Source: G026625185 sp035256645 (GTDB lineage Bacteria; Desulfobacterota; WTBG01; JAGOGO01). From it: DNA of 51,760 nucleotides. The position numbers were made by a program, and so were the translations under genes. This document shows positions 48,607 through 51,760 of this stretch, one piece after another; positions within the stretch are counted from its first letter, which is position 1, and each line of letters opens with the position of its first letter. A model generated the notes under the pieces. It did no database searches. It was given only the letters and a program-made list of their open reading frames with translations, and was not told the origin of the DNA. The DNA is taken from assembly GCA_035256645.1 (NCBI GenBank), contig DATEXU010000170.1, positions 1 through 51,760 on the forward strand. The letters run 5' to 3'.

Positions 48607-48912
48607 TTAATGGAGTCTATGGGCTAATTCAAAAAGGCTTTTCACTAAAAACTTTTGTAAAAAGATAATCCCCAGGAGAAGAATGAGCGGAGAAAAGTCT
48701 ATCCCGGTTCGACTAAGCGCAAAGGGGAGTCTTCTTCGGATGGGATTTAAAACCGGATCGGTTGAGCGCCGGAGAAAAACCACGATCGGATTGTAAGGGT
48801 CGGGGTTTACCCAGGAAATAATGGCTCGGGCAACCACTATCCACATATAGATGGTTAATCCGATATCAACCACATTGGCTAATGCTTCAAAAAAGTAAGC
48901 AAGGAAGACCAT
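48607..48912 (-). CDS. YggT/YlmG-family membrane protein
   Basis: 101 residues, two TM helices with the family core WIVVARAIISWVNPDPYNP and DPVLNPIRRRLP, then FSPLILLLGIIFLQKFL. Linked to envelope and division functions; usually beside divIVA as here. 2 bases after coaX. Confidence 0.93.
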   Translation of the reverse strand: MVFLAYFFEALANVVDIGLTIYMWIVVARAIISWVNPDPYNPIVVFLRRSTDPVLNPIRRRLPFALSRTGIDFSPLILLLGIIFLQKFLVKSLFELAHRLH

Positions 48913-48914
48913 GG

Positions 48915-49700
48915 TTAATCAGCTTCTCCTTTTTCTCCTAAATTTTTCTCGTAAATCAACCGAAGGCCCGTAAGAGTAAGGAGAGGGTCAACCTCCTCAA
49001 TGGTTTTGGATCCTTCAGCAATTAAAGGAGCTAATCCACCGGTAGCAATGACGCGGGGATCGGTTTTTACTTCTTGTTTTATTTTTTCTACGATGCCATC
49101 AACCATGGCGATATAACCGAACACAATTCCAGACTGGAGGCTGGCAATAGTGTTTTTGCCGATCACGGATTCCGGCCTTATCAGCTCAATGCGAGGAAGT
49201 TTTGATGCCCTCATAAAAAGAGCTTCGCTCGAAATGACGATTCCCGGCGCAATCGCGCCCCCCATATACTCCCCCCGGGGAGACACATAGTCAAAGGTGG
49301 TCGCGGTTCCAAAATCAACGACGACCAGACTATGTTTATATTTATCATAAGCCGCGATAGCATTAACAATCCGATCAGCTCCGACTTCATGAGGGTTGTC
49401 ATACCGAATGGGCATTCCCGTTTTTACCCCGGGACCAACAAAAAAAGGGGTAATATGAAAGTACTTTTGGCAAAGGCCCTCGATCGTGCTCACCATCGGG
49501 GGGACAACACTGGAGACAATCACCCCTTTGGTTTTAGCCATATCGATCTTGGCGGCTCGGTATAAATTTTCGATCAGGATTCCATACTCATCTTCGGTCT
49601 TGTCTTTGTGGGTTACGATCCGCCAGTGATTGACCAGCTTTTTATCTTCGAAAACCCCGAAGACGATGTTGGTATTACCAATGTCAATGGTAAGGAGCAT
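48915..49700 (-). CDS. coaX: Type III pantothenate kinase
   Basis: 261 residues, ASKHA fold: LLTIDIGNTNIVFGVF at the N-terminus, NPHEVGADRIVNAIAAYDKY and VVDFGTATTFD in the middle, VIATGGLAPLIA near the end. First step of CoA synthesis. Its ATG overlaps the nadC stop (TAATG). Confidence 0.97.
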   Translation of the reverse strand: MLLTIDIGNTNIVFGVFEDKKLVNHWRIVTHKDKTEDEYGILIENLYRAAKIDMAKTKGVIVSSVVPPMVSTIEGLCQKYFHITPFFVGPGVKTGMPIRYDNPHEVGADRIVNAIAAYDKYKHSLVVVDFGTATTFDYVSPRGEYMGGAIAPGIVISSEALFMRASKLPRIELIRPESVIGKNTIASLQSGIVFGYIAMVDGIVEKIKQEVKTDPRVIATGGLAPLIAEGSKTIEEVDPLLTLTGLRLIYEKNLGEKGEAD

Positions 49701-50539
49701 TATTTCTTTTTTCCCTCCAGTTCCATACTGATATCTACTGCCCGGAAAGCGCTGGTTAAGGCCCCGACGGAAATAACGTCAATCCCGGTTTTTGCCACGG
49801 ATGCGACGTTTGCCAAGGTTATGCCTCCGGAAGCTTCCACGAGGGCACGGCCTTTGATTTTTTTGACCGCGCGCTTCACAGCTTCTAAAGACATATTGTC
49901 CAGCATAATAATATCCGCTTTTGCCTTAAGGGCTTCGTCAACTTGTTCGAGGGTATTGACTTCCACTTCAATTTTAAGCGTCACCGGGGCTTTGGAGCGG
50001 GCAAGCGCTATGGCCCGGGTAATGTTTCCCACCGCTTGAATATGGTTATCTTTTATGAGCACCCCATCAAAAAGTCCAAACCGGTGGTTAAAGCCACCAC
50101 CAACTCGCACTGCTTCTTTCTCGAGCACGCGCCACCCGGGCGTGGTTTTTCGGGTATCTAAGATTTTTATCGGATACCCTTTTACTTTTTTTACCACCAT
50201 GCGCGTAAACGTGGCAATACCCGAAAGCCGCTGAAGAAAATTTAAGGCGGTCCTTTCCCCGCTGAGCAAAACCCAAAGAGGACCTTCAACCTCAGCAATG
50301 ATATTCCCGGTTTTTACTTCTTCTCCATCTTTAAAAAAAGACGTTACGCTGATTTCTTCATCTAAACGAAAAAAAACCCGGGAAAAGACACTCAATCCTG
50401 CCAGCAGAAAATCTTCTTTGGCCAATATTGTGGCAGACCCACGGTCTTTTTCCTTGATCAAACTTTTGGTGGTTATATCGTGCGGACCAATATCTTCTCT
50501 TAAGGCCAAATCAATGAGGGCTTCAACTGCTTCGATCAT
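49700..50539 (-). CDS. nadC: Nicotinate-nucleotide pyrophosphorylase
   Basis: 279 residues. LREDIGPHDITTKSLI at the start, LSGIATFTR, and the active-site run DTRKTTPGWRVLEKEAVRVG followed by GGFNHRFGL. Makes nicotinate mononucleotide from quinolinate in NAD synthesis. Its ATG overlaps the valS stop (ATGA). Confidence 0.97.
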   Translation of the reverse strand: MIEAVEALIDLALREDIGPHDITTKSLIKEKDRGSATILAKEDFLLAGLSVFSRVFFRLDEEISVTSFFKDGEEVKTGNIIAEVEGPLWVLLSGERTALNFLQRLSGIATFTRMVVKKVKGYPIKILDTRKTTPGWRVLEKEAVRVGGGFNHRFGLFDGVLIKDNHIQAVGNITRAIALARSKAPVTLKIEVEVNTLEQVDEALKAKADIIMLDNMSLEAVKRAVKKIKGRALVEASGGITLANVASVAKTGIDVISVGALTSAFRAVDISMELEGKKK

Positions 50540-51760
50540 TGCCCGGCACTCCTCATTTTTTGGAGACGCGCGATGCTTTCATCCAATTTTTTCTTTTTTC
50601 CCAATAAGACCTGATGCGTTTCTTTCTCCTTCTCCACTACTTCCCTGGGGGCTTTGCTGAGGAAATCTTCATTGGTCAACTTTTTCTGGACAAAAGCCAA
50701 TTCCTTCTCTACTTTGAAAATTTCTTTTTTAAGTCTTTTTTCCTCTTCGCCAAAATCAATCAGCCCCTCTAAAGGAATAAAAATTTCTACGCCCTTAACG
50801 ATCGCAACGGCAGCAGCATGAGGCTTTTTCCTCGAGGTTGAGAATGTCAGGTTCTTTAAAAGCGCTAAGGATATTAAATAATTCTGATAATTTTCTAAAA
50901 GCCGTGTAGTTTTATCATCTTCGCAAAAAAGGACAGCTTCAATTTTTTGTGATGGAGGAATATGCATTTCTCCCCGGATATTACGGATATGATACACTAC
51001 CTCTTTAATAATTTCCAGCTCTTCTTCTGCCGGGAGGTTAATCAGCGAATCATTCTTCGTGGGAAGGGGAGAAATCATGATACTTCCTTTATTCCCCGGA
51101 AGTTTCTGCCAGATTTCCTCAGTGATGAAAGGCATAAAGGGATGAAGAAGTTTTAATATAATATTAAGAACTTCCAAAATGACTTTTTGACTGGTTTTAC
51201 GCGAAAAGCTTTCGTCGTTGTTTTTTGACAGCTCCTGTTTGCTGAATTCTACATACCAATCACAGAACTCGTGCCAAATAAATTGGTAAAGGGAACTGGC
51301 TGCTTCATTAAATTTATACTCGCCAAGGGCATCCCTTACATTTTGAATCAGCTGGTTTGCGCGGCTTAAAATCCACTTATCCGCTAAGGAATAATAAGAA
51401 TCAAAATTTTCATCGGGAGAATAATCTTTAAGGTTTAAAAGCACAAACCGGGCAACGTTCCAGATCTTATTGGCAAAGTGCCGGTATCCTTCAATGGTAT
51501 CCTCAGCCAGCCGGATGTCTCTTCCTTGGGAGGCCAAGGCAGCTAAAGTAAACCGGAAGGCATCGGTCCCGTATTTTTCAATCATCACCAAGGGATCAAT
51601 GACATTCCCAAGGGATTTACTCATTTTCTGACCTTTTGCATCCCTCACCAAGGCATGGATATACACGTCCCGGAAAGGAACCTCGCCCATAAACTTTATT
51701 CCCATCATCATCATTCTGGCGACCCAGAAAAAGAGGATATCAAATCCGGTGACCAGGGCT
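50536..51760 (-). CDS. valS: Valyl-tRNA synthetase, C-terminal part
   Basis: The frame runs off the right edge; about 408 residues are visible. FDILFFWVARMMMMG, the KMSKS motif (GQKMSKSLGNVIDP), the anticodon-binding domain (DKWILSRANQLIQN, WHEFCDWYVEFSK, HPFMPFITEEIWQ) and the Val-arm coiled coil (KRLKKEIFKVEKELAFVQKK). Heads the visible operon to divIVA. Confidence 0.97.
   Translation of the reverse strand, partial: ALVTGFDILFFWVARMMMMGIKFMGEVPFRDVYIHALVRDAKGQKMSKSLGNVIDPLVMIEKYGTDAFRFTLAALASQGRDIRLAEDTIEGYRHFANKIWNVARFVLLNLKDYSPDENFDSYYSLADKWILSRANQLIQNVRDALGEYKFNEAASSLYQFIWHEFCDWYVEFSKQELSKNNDESFSRKTSQKVILEVLNIILKLLHPFMPFITEEIWQKLPGNKGSIMISPLPTKNDSLINLPAEEELEIIKEVVYHIRNIRGEMHIPPSQKIEAVLFCEDDKTTRLLENYQNYLISLALLKNLTFSTSRKKPHAAAVAIVKGVEIFIPLEGLIDFGEEEKRLKKEIFKVEKELAFVQKKLTNEDFLSKAPREVVEKEKETHQVLLGKKKKLDESIARLQKMRSAGQ

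Overview
The window comes from a Gram-negative (diderm) bacterium. It has an outer-membrane beta-barrel protein, a lipoprotein with a lipobox, Spy/CpxP-type periplasmic proteins and a complete rod-shape operon. Its tRNAs lack an encoded CCA. The mix (short intergenic gaps, two ATP synthase b-type subunits, an archaeal-type class I aldolase, many small intergenic repeats) recalls uncultivated candidate phyla such as Omnitrophota. That placement is recollection, not something shown here.

Layout. 1-4516: end of an outer-membrane protein gene, an IS200-like transposase remnant, a GNAT acetyltransferase and comEC. 4524-20475 (minus strand): efp, pepP, the full F1Fo ATP synthase operon (atpB-E-F'-F-H-A-G-D-C) preceded by an AtpZ-like ORF, atpI and dnaN, then mreBCD-mrdA-rodA. 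20665-24062 (plus): PpiD-like chaperone, tmk, class I aldolase/ADH synthase. 24328-28742: a decayed DUF2284 gene, then an envelope-stress locus with three LTxxQ (Spy/CpxP) proteins, an ECF sigma factor and a one-TM probable anti-sigma factor. 28830-33193 (minus): tRNA-Glu, tRNA-Lys, purA, serA and a class V aminotransferase. 33419-41714 (mostly plus): intergenic repeats, queE-queC, a DsrC-like protein, an atypical receiver protein, a small basic protein, a cytidylate-kinase-like gene, two ATP-grasp proteins and a B12-binding radical SAM enzyme. 41951-47235 (minus): a RiPP-like locus. 47635-51760 (minus): valS-nadC-coaX-yggT-divIVA-DUF167.

The most interesting region is 41951-47235. Seven tandem 32-37-residue peptide genes, none long enough for ordinary gene calling, share a leader with the spacing Y-x2-P-x(L/I)-x3-G-x5-T. 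This is the recognition motif of lasso-peptide leaders. Upstream lie a PqqD-like B1 protein and a B2-type transglutaminase-fold protease. Downstream, past a terminator, lie an HPr-kinase-like protein and a nucleotidyltransferase. No lasso cyclase is present, and the segments after the conserved Thr are only 6-9 residues long, too short for a threaded lasso. This may be a lasso-derived RiPP system that makes very short modified peptides.

A second theme is repeats that shape genes. A 105-bp element with imperfect inverted ends occurs four times. In three cases its first base is the last A of a neighbouring gene's stop codon. The DUF167 gene has its start codon inside one such element and its stop codon inside the 21-bp inverted repeat of another element.
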